Shown here in pieces: positions 16,253-25,347 of a DNA stretch of 64,000 nt. Below the pieces are notes generated by a model. It saw only the letters and a program-made list of their open reading frames with translations. It did not search any database and was not told where the DNA came from. The stretch spans positions 2,294,001 through 2,358,000 of the forward strand of contig NZ_CP090977.1 in assembly GCF_021513255.1 (NCBI RefSeq). Direction: 5' to 3'. A program made the position numbers and the translations under genes. Each line of letters begins with the position of its first letter. The stretch's first letter is position 1. The DNA comes from Planococcus sp. 107-1. GTDB taxonomy: Bacteria > Bacillota > Bacilli > Bacillales_A > Planococcaceae.

Positions 16253-18061
16253 TTATTTATTCAATAATAGTTTTTCCAGTTCGTCGAGTTTTTGCTCGAA
16301 AACTTTACATGCTTCTTCCACTGGTTCTGGCGATGTCATATCGACGCCTGCTTTTTTCAGCACTTCAATTGGATAATCCGAGCTCCCTGCTTTTAAGAAT
16401 TCGTTGATATAGCGATCCACTGCCGGCTGACCTTCTTCTAAGATTCCTTTGCTGAGGGCTGTAGCTGCACTGAACCCTGTAGCGTACTGGAACACATAAT
16501 AATTATAGTAGAAATGCGGAATCCGCGTCCATTCCAAACCGATTTCTTCGTCGATTGCTGCATCTTCCCCGAAGTATTTCTTGTTTAAGTCATAATAGAC
16601 TTCCGTTAACCGGTCAGCTGTCAACGCTTCCCCGTCCTGGTTCATCTTATGGATCAAATGTTCGAATTCTGCGAACATCGTTTGGCGGAAGACTGTGCCG
16701 CGGAAACCATCCAGCCAATAGTTCAATAAATACATTCTTTCCTGGTCGTCTTCCGTTGTCCGTACCATGTATTCATTCAATAAAGCTTCGTTCGTCGTCG
16801 ATGCAACTTCAGCTACGAAAATCGAATAATCTCCATATACATAAGGTTGGTTCGAGCGCGTATAGTAACTGTGGACACTGTGTCCAAACTCATGCGCCAA
16901 TGTGTAAAGATTATTGACGTTATTTTGCCAGTTCATCAAAATATAAGGGTTTGTGCCGTAAGCGCCTGAAGAATATGCGCCGCTCCGTTTCCCTTTGTTC
17001 TCTTTGACGTCTACCCAGCGGTTGTTGATGCCGTGCTCCACGATGCCGGTGTATTCTTCACCGAGAGCTTCGAGGCCTTTAAGCATGATTTCTGTGGCTT
17101 TTTCATATGGGATCTCCATTTTCACTTCTTTGACTAGCGGCGTGTACATATCCCACATATGCACTTCGTCGAGCCCTAGCACTTCTTTCCGCAATTTCAC
17201 ATAACGGTGCAAAAGATGGAGGTTTTTGTTGACCGTCTCTACCAAATTATCATAAACACTTTCTGGAATATGGTCATCAGATAAAGCAGACTGTCGCGCA
17301 GATTCGTATTTGCGGATTCGTGCATTTACGTTATCGCGTTTAATATTCCCGGATAAAGTCGAAGCAAAGGTGTTGCGGAATTTGCCATAAGTCGCATATA
17401 CCGCTTTAAATGCATCTTCACGGACTCGGCGGTCAGTGCCTTCAAGGAAATTGGAATAATTCCCGTGGGTAATCTGCACTTTTTCACCTTTTTCATTTTC
17501 TATTTCCGGAAATTCCAAATCAGCATTGTTCAACATGCCGAATGTTTCAGACGAAGAGTTCGCCACTTCGGAAAGTTGCGCAAGCAAAGCCTCTTGTTCC
17601 GCAGGCAATACATGCGGACGCATATTGTTCAATTCTTCAAGGGCATGTTTGTACAATTTCAATCCCTCATGCTCTTCAATAAATGCATTTAAAGTTGATT
17701 CTTCAAGTTCCAAAATTTCAGGAGTCAAGAACGACAAGCCTGTCGCCACTTTTGCATAAAATGCTTTGATGCGGCTGTCCATTGCCTGATAAGTTGAATT
17801 CGTCGTGTCCTGGTCATAACGCATATGCGAAAACGTATATAAACGCTGCAGGCGCTGGATCAATTCATCTTTATAGACCAGCACTTCGTATAAAGCATTT
17901 GCCCCATCTTTCAATTTCCCTTGATAAGACCCAGATTTCTCAGCGAGTTCAGCAACTTCTTTGAATTCTTGTTCCCACGCTTCATTGGTTTCAAATATAT
18001 CTTCCAATTTCCATGTAAGTTCAGCAGGTACTTCATCTCTAAGCAGTAATTTTTCAGCCAT
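16253..18061 (-). CDS. pepF: Oligoendopeptidase F (M3 family)
   Basis: This 602-residue zinc metallopeptidase of family M3B cleaves short oligopeptides in the cytosol. The zinc motif HEFGHSVHS (HExxH type) lies near residue 383, followed by the downstream Glu region FVAEVASTTNEALLNEYM. The C-terminal TRIPHFYYNYYVFQYATG segment is typical of PepF. The ATG at 18061 follows GGAGG; upstream in-frame codons to 18124 are unlikely to be used. It lies downstream of coiA and upstream of a strong terminator. PepF has been linked to competence and sporulation when overproduced in B. subtilis. Confidence 0.95.
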   Translation of the reverse strand: MAEKLLLRDEVPAELTWKLEDIFETNEAWEQEFKEVAELAEKSGSYQGKLKDGANALYEVLVYKDELIQRLQRLYTFSHMRYDQDTTNSTYQAMDSRIKAFYAKVATGLSFLTPEILELEESTLNAFIEEHEGLKLYKHALEELNNMRPHVLPAEQEALLAQLSEVANSSSETFGMLNNADLEFPEIENEKGEKVQITHGNYSNFLEGTDRRVREDAFKAVYATYGKFRNTFASTLSGNIKRDNVNARIRKYESARQSALSDDHIPESVYDNLVETVNKNLHLLHRYVKLRKEVLGLDEVHMWDMYTPLVKEVKMEIPYEKATEIMLKGLEALGEEYTGIVEHGINNRWVDVKENKGKRSGAYSSGAYGTNPYILMNWQNNVNNLYTLAHEFGHSVHSYYTRSNQPYVYGDYSIFVAEVASTTNEALLNEYMVRTTEDDQERMYLLNYWLDGFRGTVFRQTMFAEFEHLIHKMNQDGEALTADRLTEVYYDLNKKYFGEDAAIDEEIGLEWTRIPHFYYNYYVFQYATGFSAATALSKGILEEGQPAVDRYINEFLKAGSSDYPIEVLKKAGVDMTSPEPVEEACKVFEQKLDELEKLLLNK

Positions 18062-18120
18062 TCTATTTCCTCCTTTTCCCGCTCTTTCGGGAGTCGAACT
18101 ATAGCTTATTTTCTCAATTT

Positions 18121-19207
18121 TCATACGCTATTGCAATAGTTATCATATAAAAGCTCAAGTGTTCTTGTAAAGTTATCTGACTGTCCGGTCAAAATAATGG
18201 AGATCTCGATATATTGCTCCAATATCTTTACTGCTTCATTAAAATAGCGCGGATCTGCCAATAAAATTTTCCCCGCTTTCGATTAACTTCGGCATCGGCA
18301 TTTGTAGTTTGAATGCTTCAAGGGCCAATAGTTGCCACAACACGGCATGCTGCCGGAAAATGCCCGCACCGATAAACGGGAGGCCAATCGAATATGGCAG
18401 CCTGTCCCTCTCCAATTGCAGGGTATAGCAAGCACGCCAAAAAAGATTGCGTACCCTGTTCTTCGCAAATAGCTGGCTCTGGATAAATTGCTGGCGTGCT
18501 TTCAAGAAAAGTACATAAACGCGGCTGAATTCCTCCTGGCTCAAACGCTTAGGCACAGCAAAAGGAAACGATTGGCGTGACGCTTCCAAAGATTTCACCT
18601 TTCCAATTCTTCGGCTGCCACTTACGTAAAACAAGTTCGAATAATAGTAAAATCGATTATCGTCGGGATAAAAAGCCAACAAATATGGATTTTTATCTTT
18701 TCGCTGAAACAATTCAGTTTCGTATGCTTTCAACCGGATTTCTTGGATTGATTCATTTGGGGGATTTTTTAAGCCGCCGATCCAGATTGGATCAATTTCG
18801 TGCTGCAGATAGCCTGCTGTCCGCTGAATTACTTTATTCGGAGGAATAGCACTGCATTGAAATTCGATCGCTGTCTGTCCTTCTACGAGCAAATCTGCAC
18901 GTTGGCGAATAGCGGGCAGGAATTTCTCCAGCTCGCTTTGGAAATGGCGTTTTTGGAAGAATTGATGAAGTAACAGCTTGCCATGAAGGTGCAAAGAGGA
19001 TTCAGGTTCATTGGAATAGTCACAACCCGAAAGCGTTTTATGGGCGAAATGGGGGATTTTAATGTCACCGACCTTTAAAACGACCGGCGTAAAACACTGG
19101 GAACAAAAGAACTGTTCTTTTTCCCGAAGAGCGAGCAGACTCTCCTTTTGTTTAACATGAGCAAGATTGATGACGGATTGATCCGCTAATAATGCGATTA
19201 ATATCAA
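18121..19207 (-). CDS. coiA: Competence protein CoiA-like, frame-disrupted
   Basis: CoiA-family proteins act in processing DNA during transformation. The N-terminal half has two Cys pairs forming a zinc-knuckle-like segment (FFCSQCFTPVVL, then HFAHK) and a nuclease-like core (RADLLVEGQTAIEFQCSAI: D..IEFQ). The start is probably TTG at 19207 (ILIALLADQSVINLAH) after GGGAGG; no ATG is suitable. The frame runs to a stop at 18239. Removing one base of the CCCC run at 18271-18274 extends it through GKILLADPRYFNEAVKILEQ to a stop at 18121, giving about 361 residues, close to the family length. The downstream pepF start is 60 bases further on. Confidence 0.8.
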
Positions 19208-19251
19208 AAACACCTCCCGCTCAATTGTAAGAATATTCCCGAATATAAGCA

Positions 19252-19280
19252 ATAAAAAAAATCCCCGATTAAGGGGATTT
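19252..19280 (-). terminator. Terminator of mecA
   Basis: Stem AATCCCC (19260-19266) / GGGGATT (19273-19279) is followed on the minus strand by a long T-run, directly after the mecA stop codon. Confidence 0.85.
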
Positions 19281-19937
19281 TTATCCGAAATAATATAGTA
19301 CATTCGACAAAGCATCTTGTTTAAAGATCTCTTTGCCATATTCCTCTAAACGGTGGATGGTTAGAGGTGAACTTTGCAAGTACTCGGATATGATACTGGT
19401 ATTGTCTTTGACATCGTCTTCTGAATGAAGCAGATCATCAAAGCTCACATGAAGATAATACTTGTTTTCGAAATGATACAATGCAGATTCAATCGGCACA
19501 TACATCAAGCGCCGGGCAATTGGCAATAACTCATCAACTTCAGTAAACGCATAAGTAAATTCAAGTTTCTTCAGATCCGGCTCATCGAAGACCGGTTCAA
19601 ATTCATCAAAATCAGCTGTATTGGCATCATCACTTGAAAACATTTTACGTCGTTCTTCTATATCATCAGGCATGTCAATCTTCTGCCCGTCTTTCGTCAA
19701 TTGTGCGCGAGTAACTGTTACTTCAAGTCCTTTATCCATAGCTTGGACTTGAATCCACAAAGGCCCTTCCATTACAAAATCAGCCTCTTCATTCACTTCG
19801 TCCATCATTTCCCAAAAAAGTTCTTCACTTTTATCTCTGTTAAACCATATTTCATCACGGCTGAAACCCCGTTCTTCAACGTCGAGATAGGAAATGTAAA
19901 ATTTAACTGTATTGTCATTGATTCTTTCTATTTCCAT
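19281..19937 (-). CDS. mecA: Adaptor protein MecA
   Basis: This 218-residue adaptor targets proteins such as ComK to the ClpCP protease. The N-terminal recognition domain (MEIERINDNTVKFYISYLDV, then DEIWFNRDKSEELFWEMMDE) is joined by an acidic linker (SSDDANTADFDEFEP) to the C-terminal ClpC-binding domain (FTYAFTEVDELLPIARRL, ALYHFENKYYLHVSF). Length and layout are normal. RBS AAAGGAGAGG. The position next to spxA and coiA is conserved in Bacillales. Confidence 0.95.
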   Translation of the reverse strand: MEIERINDNTVKFYISYLDVEERGFSRDEIWFNRDKSEELFWEMMDEVNEEADFVMEGPLWIQVQAMDKGLEVTVTRAQLTKDGQKIDMPDDIEERRKMFSSDDANTADFDEFEPVFDEPDLKKLEFTYAFTEVDELLPIARRLMYVPIESALYHFENKYYLHVSFDDLLHSEDDVKDNTSIISEYLQSSPLTIHRLEEYGKEIFKQDALSNVLYYFG

Positions 19938-20111
19938 TTTACACCTCTCCTTTCGAAATGGACTAAGAGGATTGTCCTTATATGCCGTGCTTATGTTACT
20001 AATACTAGTATATCGTGTTTCTTAAGAGAAGAAAAAGTTTCTGCCTGAATCATTTAGTAACTCTTAAGTACATACGAGTCTAGATTATTTCACCAAATTA
20101 TGCAACTATTT

Positions 20112-20171
20112 TAGATAAAGAAAAGCTGTCCATGATTTCCTTATGAAAGTTCATAAAGACTGGACAGCTTT
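20112..20171 (-). terminator. Hairpin terminator of spxA
   Basis: An 11-bp stem AAAGCTGTCCA (20122-20132) / TGGACAGCTTT (20161-20171) with a long internal loop follows the spxA stop; the minus-strand 3' side is T-rich. A smaller internal stem is possible. Confidence 0.65.
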
Positions 20172-20181
20172 CGTAGCTTTT

Positions 20182-20580
20182 TTAGTTCACCATACGCTGC
20201 GCTTCGAGCAATTGGTAAGCACGAACTTTGCGCGGAAGGAAACGGCGAATTTCGTCTTCATTATAGCCAACCTGCAGGCGCTTTTCGTCCATAATAATCG
20301 GACGGCGCAATAATCCAGGATGCTCTTGGATTAACTCATATAAGCGTTGAAGAGGCAGACTCTCAACATCAACATTTAATTTCTGGAAAATTTTCGAACG
20401 AGTCGAAATTATTTCATCTGTTCCGTCTTCTGTCATACGCAAGATCTCTTTGATTTCGCTGATTGTTAACGGTTCAGAAAATATATTGCGTTCAGTATAT
20501 GGAATTTCATGTTCTTCTAGCCACGCTTTTGCTTTCCGGCAAGACGTACAGCTTGGAGAAGTAAATAGAGTTACCATCAT
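20182..20580 (-). CDS. spxA: Global redox regulator SpxA
   Basis: This 132-residue ArsC-like protein binds the RNA polymerase alpha C-terminal domain and redirects transcription during disulfide stress. The redox switch CxxC ([10 protein letters not shown]) is at residues 11-14. The residues known to contact polymerase ([13 protein letters not shown]) and the [20 protein letters not shown] block are present. The sequence is almost identical to B. subtilis Spx along its length. Two adjacent ATG codons are possible starts (20580 or 20577), with GGAAG upstream. It is monocistronic between mecA and a long upstream control region. YjbH, its proteolysis adaptor, is also in this window. Confidence 0.97.
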   Translation of the reverse strand: MMVTLFTSPSCTSCRKAKAWLEEHEIPYTERNIFSEPLTISEIKEILRMTEDGTDEIISTRSKIFQKLNVDVESLPLQRLYELIQEHPGLLRRPIIMDEKRLQVGYNEDEIRRFLPRKVRAYQLLEAQRMVN

Positions 20581-20942
20581 AGTGGAACACTTCCTTTCGG
20601 ATTCAGGTTAAATCATTTTAGAAATTTATTAAATTAGAATCACTATAATATAGAAGCTCTACATTCATTATACAATATTAGCTTTCAGTTGAACATACCT
20701 TAGACAAAAAAACTATTTATCTTTAAGGGTTTGTCACATTATCGTTATAATTTCACGGCTTCATTCTCTCTTACATATTATTAAATTTACCCGGATTTAA
20801 AAACCTTTAAACCCTATTCCTAAAAATATTTATTCTCAATTACATCAGTTATCTTGAAAATAAACTCTTCTCTTTATAGTACGTTTCACCTTTTAAATAG
20901 TTTCGTCTAACTGAGAAATAAGTGCCGAAGTTTTTTAGCCAA
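20581..20942. other. Long AT-rich upstream region of spxA
   Basis: About 360 bases without a credible gene. It holds the spxA leader, an ATTATA (20667-20672; TATAAT on the minus strand) that could be a -10 box, and a PerR-like site. B. subtilis spx has several promoters in the equivalent region. Confidence 0.5.
20634..20648. promoter_or_regulatory. Candidate PerR/Fur-type operator upstream of spxA
   Basis: TTAGAATCACTATAA agrees with the PerR box TTATAATNATTATAA at 12 of its 14 defined positions, 54 bases upstream of the start. In B. subtilis a spx promoter is under PerR and YodB control, which makes this plausible. Short AT-rich motifs arise by chance. Confidence 0.4.
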
Positions 20943-20985
20943 TTAAAAAAGCCGAAGGAGAAATTGTCGCTTTCCTCCTTCGGCT
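20943..20985 (-). terminator. Terminator of the DUF4015 gene
   Basis: Stem GCCGAAGGAG (20951-20960) / CTCCTTCGGC (20975-20984) is followed on the minus strand by a T-run. Confidence 0.88.
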
Positions 20986-21001
20986 CTGTCTTAATGCCTC
21001 T

Positions 21002-22213
21002 TTATTCAGGTGTATAATCGACGCCAGTCGAATAACTATTGCCAGCATTCCATAGAAGATATTCTTCAATTCCATTATCATGCAATGCTTTGATCTGTGC
21101 TTCCACTTCCGCTTTTCCATAGTTCAAGTAATTTCCTGCTCCTAAATAGGAAGCTGTAAAATCTTGAAGCCAAGGACGGGATACAGGTGGATCTTTCAAT
21201 TCGCCCAGCTTTTTATTTTCTACTTTTGCGTATTCCGAAACTAATTTATACGGCTCTAAATCCGGTTTGGCAATTCCGAAATAAGATGTCCAATGGCTAG
21301 GGTAGATCATAGATGAAATGACATCCACATTCTCAGAGATCTTCGAGAAGTTTTGTCCAATTCCAGGCGCTTCTGGCAGCGTAGCCGAATAGCCAAAGAT
21401 GTCGACTGACACTTCAACATCAAACGGTTTAAGCTGCTCCCTTGCGTATGCCACGAAATCCGTTACTGCTTCCACTCTTCTTTGGACAGGATCTAATTCC
21501 GAGTTTTCGTATTCTCCCATCGAATATTGGAGAGTATCTGCCCGTTTTTCAAATCCTTCAGGGAATCTCACATAATCAAATTGGATTTCTTTAAAGCCAA
21601 GTTTTGCAGCTTCAATCGCAATTTGGACATTATAATCCCATACTTCTTTTAAGAATGGATTTACAAACGATTCGCCTCGTCCATTTTTCCAAACCCCGTT
21701 GCCCTCAACAAAGGAAAGCTCGGGTTTTGCATTGGCCAATTCCGAATCTTTAAAAACAACCACTCGCGCAATCGGGTAAATCTGTTTTTCTTCCATTCTT
21801 TCCAGAACTGCCCGCGGGTCTTTCATAAAAGGCTGCCCGATGCCCAGTTTAGCGAGCGGCGAGTCTTCTTCGGGTTTATATGTCAAATAACCCATATCTT
21901 CTTTGAAATCGATGACCATGGCGTTCAAGTCTGTTGTATCAATCAAATCAACCAGTTTTTCAAAACGCTCGCCGCCAGCAGAATGACCCGTCACAAAAAT
22001 GCCTCTCACAGCATCTGGATATTCAAAAGACAATCCGGAGTCATATTTAAACAATTGGGATGTAGCTAAAATATCTGTATTCACTTCAAGTGAATGATAT
22101 GTACGCGTGGTAAAATCAGGCGCTTGTTCTTTTTCCTCAGCCGCCATAACCGTGGTGGATGCCAATGTACTTAGCATCAGAGCGCTAATAACTGTAAATT
22201 TTGTCCATTTCAT
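21002..22213 (-). CDS. Secreted putative glycoside hydrolase (DUF4015)
   Basis: This 403-residue protein has a cleavable signal peptide (KFTVISALMLSTLASTTVMA, about residues 5-24). It then has a single TIM-barrel-like domain of the DUF4015 glycoside-hydrolase-like family: GIFVTGHSAGGERFEKLVDL, NAMVIDFKEDMGYLTY, FKEIQFDYVRFPEGF, EVSVDIFGY and YPSHW. The acidic residues in VIDFKED and QFDYVRFP strands are candidates for the active site. The substrate is unknown; action outside the cell on a polysaccharide is inferred. The start ATG is the only one ahead of the signal peptide. It is not operonic with opp, since a terminator separates them. Confidence 0.78.
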   Translation of the reverse strand: MKWTKFTVISALMLSTLASTTVMAAEEKEQAPDFTTRTYHSLEVNTDILATSQLFKYDSGLSFEYPDAVRGIFVTGHSAGGERFEKLVDLIDTTDLNAMVIDFKEDMGYLTYKPEEDSPLAKLGIGQPFMKDPRAVLERMEEKQIYPIARVVVFKDSELANAKPELSFVEGNGVWKNGRGESFVNPFLKEVWDYNVQIAIEAAKLGFKEIQFDYVRFPEGFEKRADTLQYSMGEYENSELDPVQRRVEAVTDFVAYAREQLKPFDVEVSVDIFGYSATLPEAPGIGQNFSKISENVDVISSMIYPSHWTSYFGIAKPDLEPYKLVSEYAKVENKKLGELKDPPVSRPWLQDFTASYLGAGNYLNYGKAEVEAQIKALHDNGIEEYLLWNAGNSYSTGVDYTPE

Positions 22214-22275
22214 TGTTGCAATGCACCCTCTCCATGTTCTAGTTTAATTTTATCATTATTTCAATAAATTGAAAG

Positions 22276-22311
22276 AAAAAAACGATGATTCCAAAGTATG
22301 GAATCATCGTT
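22276..22311 (-). terminator. Terminator of the oppBCDF transcript
   Basis: A 13-bp stem AACGATGATTCCA (22281-22293) / TGGAATCATCGTT (22299-22311) is followed by a T-run on the minus strand. Confidence 0.88.
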
Positions 22312-22320
22312 AGAGTTTTA

Positions 22321-23259
22321 TTATTTTACTGCTACAGATGCTTTTAAGGATTGGAACTCACTTTCTGAACATTGAACGAAATGTCCAGGCGTGATTTCTC
22401 TCATTTTCACATCGTCCTTTTCCGTGTAATTATGAGTCGATGGATCGTAAGATTTACGGACCCGATTGCGTTCATAATTTGGATCTGGAAGTGGGATAGC
22501 TGATAATAGGGACTGAGTGTACGGGTGCATCGGATTATTGTATAAATCTTCTGCTGGCGCTAACTCAACCATTTTACCGAAATACATTACGCCGATACGG
22601 TCTGAAATGTATTTAACCATCGACAAATCGTGGGCAATAAATAGATAGGTCAACCCTTTTTCTTCTTGTAATTCTTTCAGCAAGTTTACAACCTGTGCTT
22701 GGATTGAAACGTCTAATGCAGAAATCGGCTCATCTGCGATGATAAAATCCGGTTCTACAGCTAGTGCACGGGCAATTCCTAAACGCTGGCGCTGTCCACC
22801 TGAGAATTCATGCGGGTAACGGTTCGCGTGCTCTTTATTCAAACCAACTGTTTCTAGCAAGTCAAAAACCATCTTTTTGCGGTCTGCTGCATTTTTAGCG
22901 AGTCCGTGAATATCAATGCCTTCTGCAATAATGTCCATTACTTTCATTCGAGGATTCAAAGAAGCATATGGATCTTGGAAAATCATCTGCATTTTGCGAT
23001 TGAATTTTTTCAAGTCTTTTTTGGATTTTTTGCCATGTACATTTTCGCCTTCATAAAATACATCGCCAGAAGTCGCATCATACAGACGAATGATAGAGCG
23101 GCCAGTTGTGGATTTCCCACAACCGGATTCCCCTACCAATCCAAGTGTCTCACCGCGGTAGATATCAAAGCTAATGCCGTCTACCGCTTTTACTTCATTT
23201 GGTTTGCCAACATTGAAATGCTGTCTTAAATCTTTGATTTCCAGTAATTTTTCTGCCAT
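22321..23259 (-). CDS. oppF: Oligopeptide ABC transporter ATP-binding protein OppF
   Basis: This 312-residue cytosolic ATPase pairs with OppD to energise peptide import. Walker A is [11 protein letters not shown] near residue 40, the Q-loop segment [14 protein letters not shown] follows, the signature is [15 protein letters not shown], and Walker B is PDFIIADEPISALD. The C-terminal tail ends PGHFVQCSESEF. The Cys-rich CPF..RC motif seen in the AppF paralogue of this window is absent. It overlaps the oppD stop by one base. Last gene of oppABCDF. Confidence 0.94.
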   Translation of the reverse strand: MAEKLLEIKDLRQHFNVGKPNEVKAVDGISFDIYRGETLGLVGESGCGKSTTGRSIIRLYDATSGDVFYEGENVHGKKSKKDLKKFNRKMQMIFQDPYASLNPRMKVMDIIAEGIDIHGLAKNAADRKKMVFDLLETVGLNKEHANRYPHEFSGGQRQRLGIARALAVEPDFIIADEPISALDVSIQAQVVNLLKELQEEKGLTYLFIAHDLSMVKYISDRIGVMYFGKMVELAPAEDLYNNPMHPYTQSLLSAIPLPDPNYERNRVRKSYDPSTHNYTEKDDVKMREITPGHFVQCSESEFQSLKASVAVK

Positions 23260-24314
23260 TAAATTGCGCCCCCCTCATAATATCGGCTTCCTGGGAATTT
23301 CTTCATGCGCTCGATAACAGTTGCAGGAGGTTCCACTTGTGGAGCATCCGGGTGCAACAACCAAGTTGCAGCAGAATGCGTATCGCTGACTTTGAAGAAT
23401 GGAGGGTTTTGCTCCATATCAATCTGCAATGCATATTCGCTGCGAAGCGCAAACGCATCTCCTTTTGGCGGATCTAGAAGATCCGGAGGAGTTCCTGGAA
23501 TGGCATATAATTTCGCTTCATCCGTATCTAAAGAAGGCATAGAACTTAATAGCCCCCATGTATACGGATGCTGTGGGTTATAGAAAATTTCATCTACAGT
23601 ACCAATTTCCACAATCTTGCCGCCGTACATAACTGCTACTCGGTCAGCAACATTTGCAACTACCCCTAGATCATGGGTAATGAAAATGATAGATGTGTCG
23701 ATCTTCTTCTGTAAGTCTTTCATGAGCTCAAGAATCTGGGCTTGAATAGTAACGTCAAGCGCAGTTGTCGGCTCATCCGCAATCAAGATTTGCGGGTTAC
23801 AAGCTAATGCGATGGCAATTACGATACGTTGGCGCTGACCACCTGAAAATTGGTGCGGATATTGTTTCATCCGTAATTCAGGCTTCGGCATCCCAACAAG
23901 GCGCAGCAAATCGATTGCCACTTTTTTCGCTTCTTCTTTGCCAATCTTTTGGTGTTTTAACAATGGTTCTGTAATCTGGCGGCCAATCGGCATCGTCGGG
24001 TTTAAAGAAGTCATCGGATCCTGGAAGATCATCGAAATGTCCTTGCCACGGATTTTCTGCATTTCTTTGTCGCTCAATTTTGTCAGATCACGTCCGCCGA
24101 ATAGAATTTCGCCGTTTTTGAATTCTGCTGAGTTTTCAGGCAGTAAACGCATGATCGATTTAGTCGTAACCGATTTACCAGAACCGGATTCTCCTACAAT
24201 CGCCAAAGTTTCGCCTTTATATAGATCAAAGTTAACGCCTCGGATAGCTTTGACTTCCCCACCAAATGTGTTAAAGGAAAGCTCGAGGTCTTTTACTTGT
24301 AAAATCTTCTCCAT
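23259..24314 (-). CDS. oppD: Oligopeptide ABC transporter ATP-binding protein OppD
   Basis: This 351-residue ATPase has Walker A GESGSGKSVTTK, Q-loop MIFQDPMTSLNPTM, signature [15 protein letters not shown], Walker [15 protein letters not shown] and the C-terminal oligopeptide-binding region PPDLLDPPKGDAF. The family's usual cysteines in that region are replaced (GDAFALRSEYA). RBS AGGAGG. It lies 13 bases downstream of oppC and overlaps oppF by one base. Confidence 0.94.
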   Translation of the reverse strand: MEKILQVKDLELSFNTFGGEVKAIRGVNFDLYKGETLAIVGESGSGKSVTTKSIMRLLPENSAEFKNGEILFGGRDLTKLSDKEMQKIRGKDISMIFQDPMTSLNPTMPIGRQITEPLLKHQKIGKEEAKKVAIDLLRLVGMPKPELRMKQYPHQFSGGQRQRIVIAIALACNPQILIADEPTTALDVTIQAQILELMKDLQKKIDTSIIFITHDLGVVANVADRVAVMYGGKIVEIGTVDEIFYNPQHPYTWGLLSSMPSLDTDEAKLYAIPGTPPDLLDPPKGDAFALRSEYALQIDMEQNPPFFKVSDTHSAATWLLHPDAPQVEPPATVIERMKKFPGSRYYEGGAI

Positions 24315-24327
24315 TTAACTTTCCTCC

Positions 24328-25347
24328 TTAATCTTTCATCTTCGGATCAAGCGCATCACGAAGACCATCGCCGATCAAGTTAAAGCAAATCATGATTAGA
24401 CTCAATAAGATAGCCGGGAATGCAAGAATATGCGGCTGGTATTGAAGCAATTTATAGCCATCATTGATTAATGTTCCTAATGATGCATCTGGTGCTTGCA
24501 GACCCAGACCGATGAAGCTTAAGAAAGCTTCGAAGAAGATCGCGCCTGGAATTGTGAACATTGTGTTGATGATGATAATGCCCAGCACGTTCGGCATTAG
24601 GTGTTTCCAGATAATGCGGGAATCGCTTGCCCCTAAAGTACGGGATGCTAAAACGAATTCTTGAGATTTATATTTTAATACTTGCCCACGGACAACCCGT
24701 GACATTCCTGTCCAACCGGTTATGGTCAAAGCGATAATAATCGCAAGAATACCAGGATCCATGATCAGGATAAAGAGGATAACCACAACTAAGTTAGGAA
24801 TACCCGTTAAAATTTCAACGATACGCTGCATGATATCATCTACACGGCCGCCGAAGTAACCGGAAATCCCACCGTAGATAACCCCAATTAACATATCAAT
24901 TGCAGCAGCAACGAATGCGATGAATAGGGATACTTGCGTACCTTTCCAAAGACGGGAGAACATGTCACGCCCCAAACCATCTGTTCCAAACCAATAGTTG
25001 ACTTCTACATTCTTCATCTCATATAAGTCAACTTCTTTGCCGCCTAGTGTACCTGTCCCATCTAAGATCCCTAAGTTTTCAATAACTGGAATTTTCGGAG
25101 GCAAGTTAGCGTGTGTAATCGTTTGAGCATTCGGCTCATACGGGCTAATGATCGGCCCTAAGAATGACATGATGACAATCAGTCCAAAAAGGATGATACT
25201 GACGATTGCCCCTTTATTTTTCTTTAAGCGCATCCAAGCGTCTTGCCAAAAGCTGACACTTGGCTTAGAGATGCGTTCTGCCTGTTTTGTGTCTACCGTG
25301 ATGCGTTCAAAAGAACCTTTTGGCAGCTTTTCTAGATTTTGTGTCAT
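24328..25347 (-). CDS. oppC: Oligopeptide ABC transporter permease OppC
   Basis: This 339-residue inner-membrane subunit has a long N-terminal cytosolic extension and a first helix at IVSIILFGLIVIMSFLGPII. A periplasm-side loop follows (FGTDGLGRDMFSRLWKGTQV), then the BPD-type core with the EAA loop EFVLASRTLGASDSRIIWKH. It forms the translocation pore with OppB. The start overlaps the oppB stop. Confidence 0.94.
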   Translation of the reverse strand: MTQNLEKLPKGSFERITVDTKQAERISKPSVSFWQDAWMRLKKNKGAIVSIILFGLIVIMSFLGPIISPYEPNAQTITHANLPPKIPVIENLGILDGTGTLGGKEVDLYEMKNVEVNYWFGTDGLGRDMFSRLWKGTQVSLFIAFVAAAIDMLIGVIYGGISGYFGGRVDDIMQRIVEILTGIPNLVVVILFILIMDPGILAIIIALTITGWTGMSRVVRGQVLKYKSQEFVLASRTLGASDSRIIWKHLMPNVLGIIIINTMFTIPGAIFFEAFLSFIGLGLQAPDASLGTLINDGYKLLQYQPHILAFPAILLSLIMICFNLIGDGLRDALDPKMKD

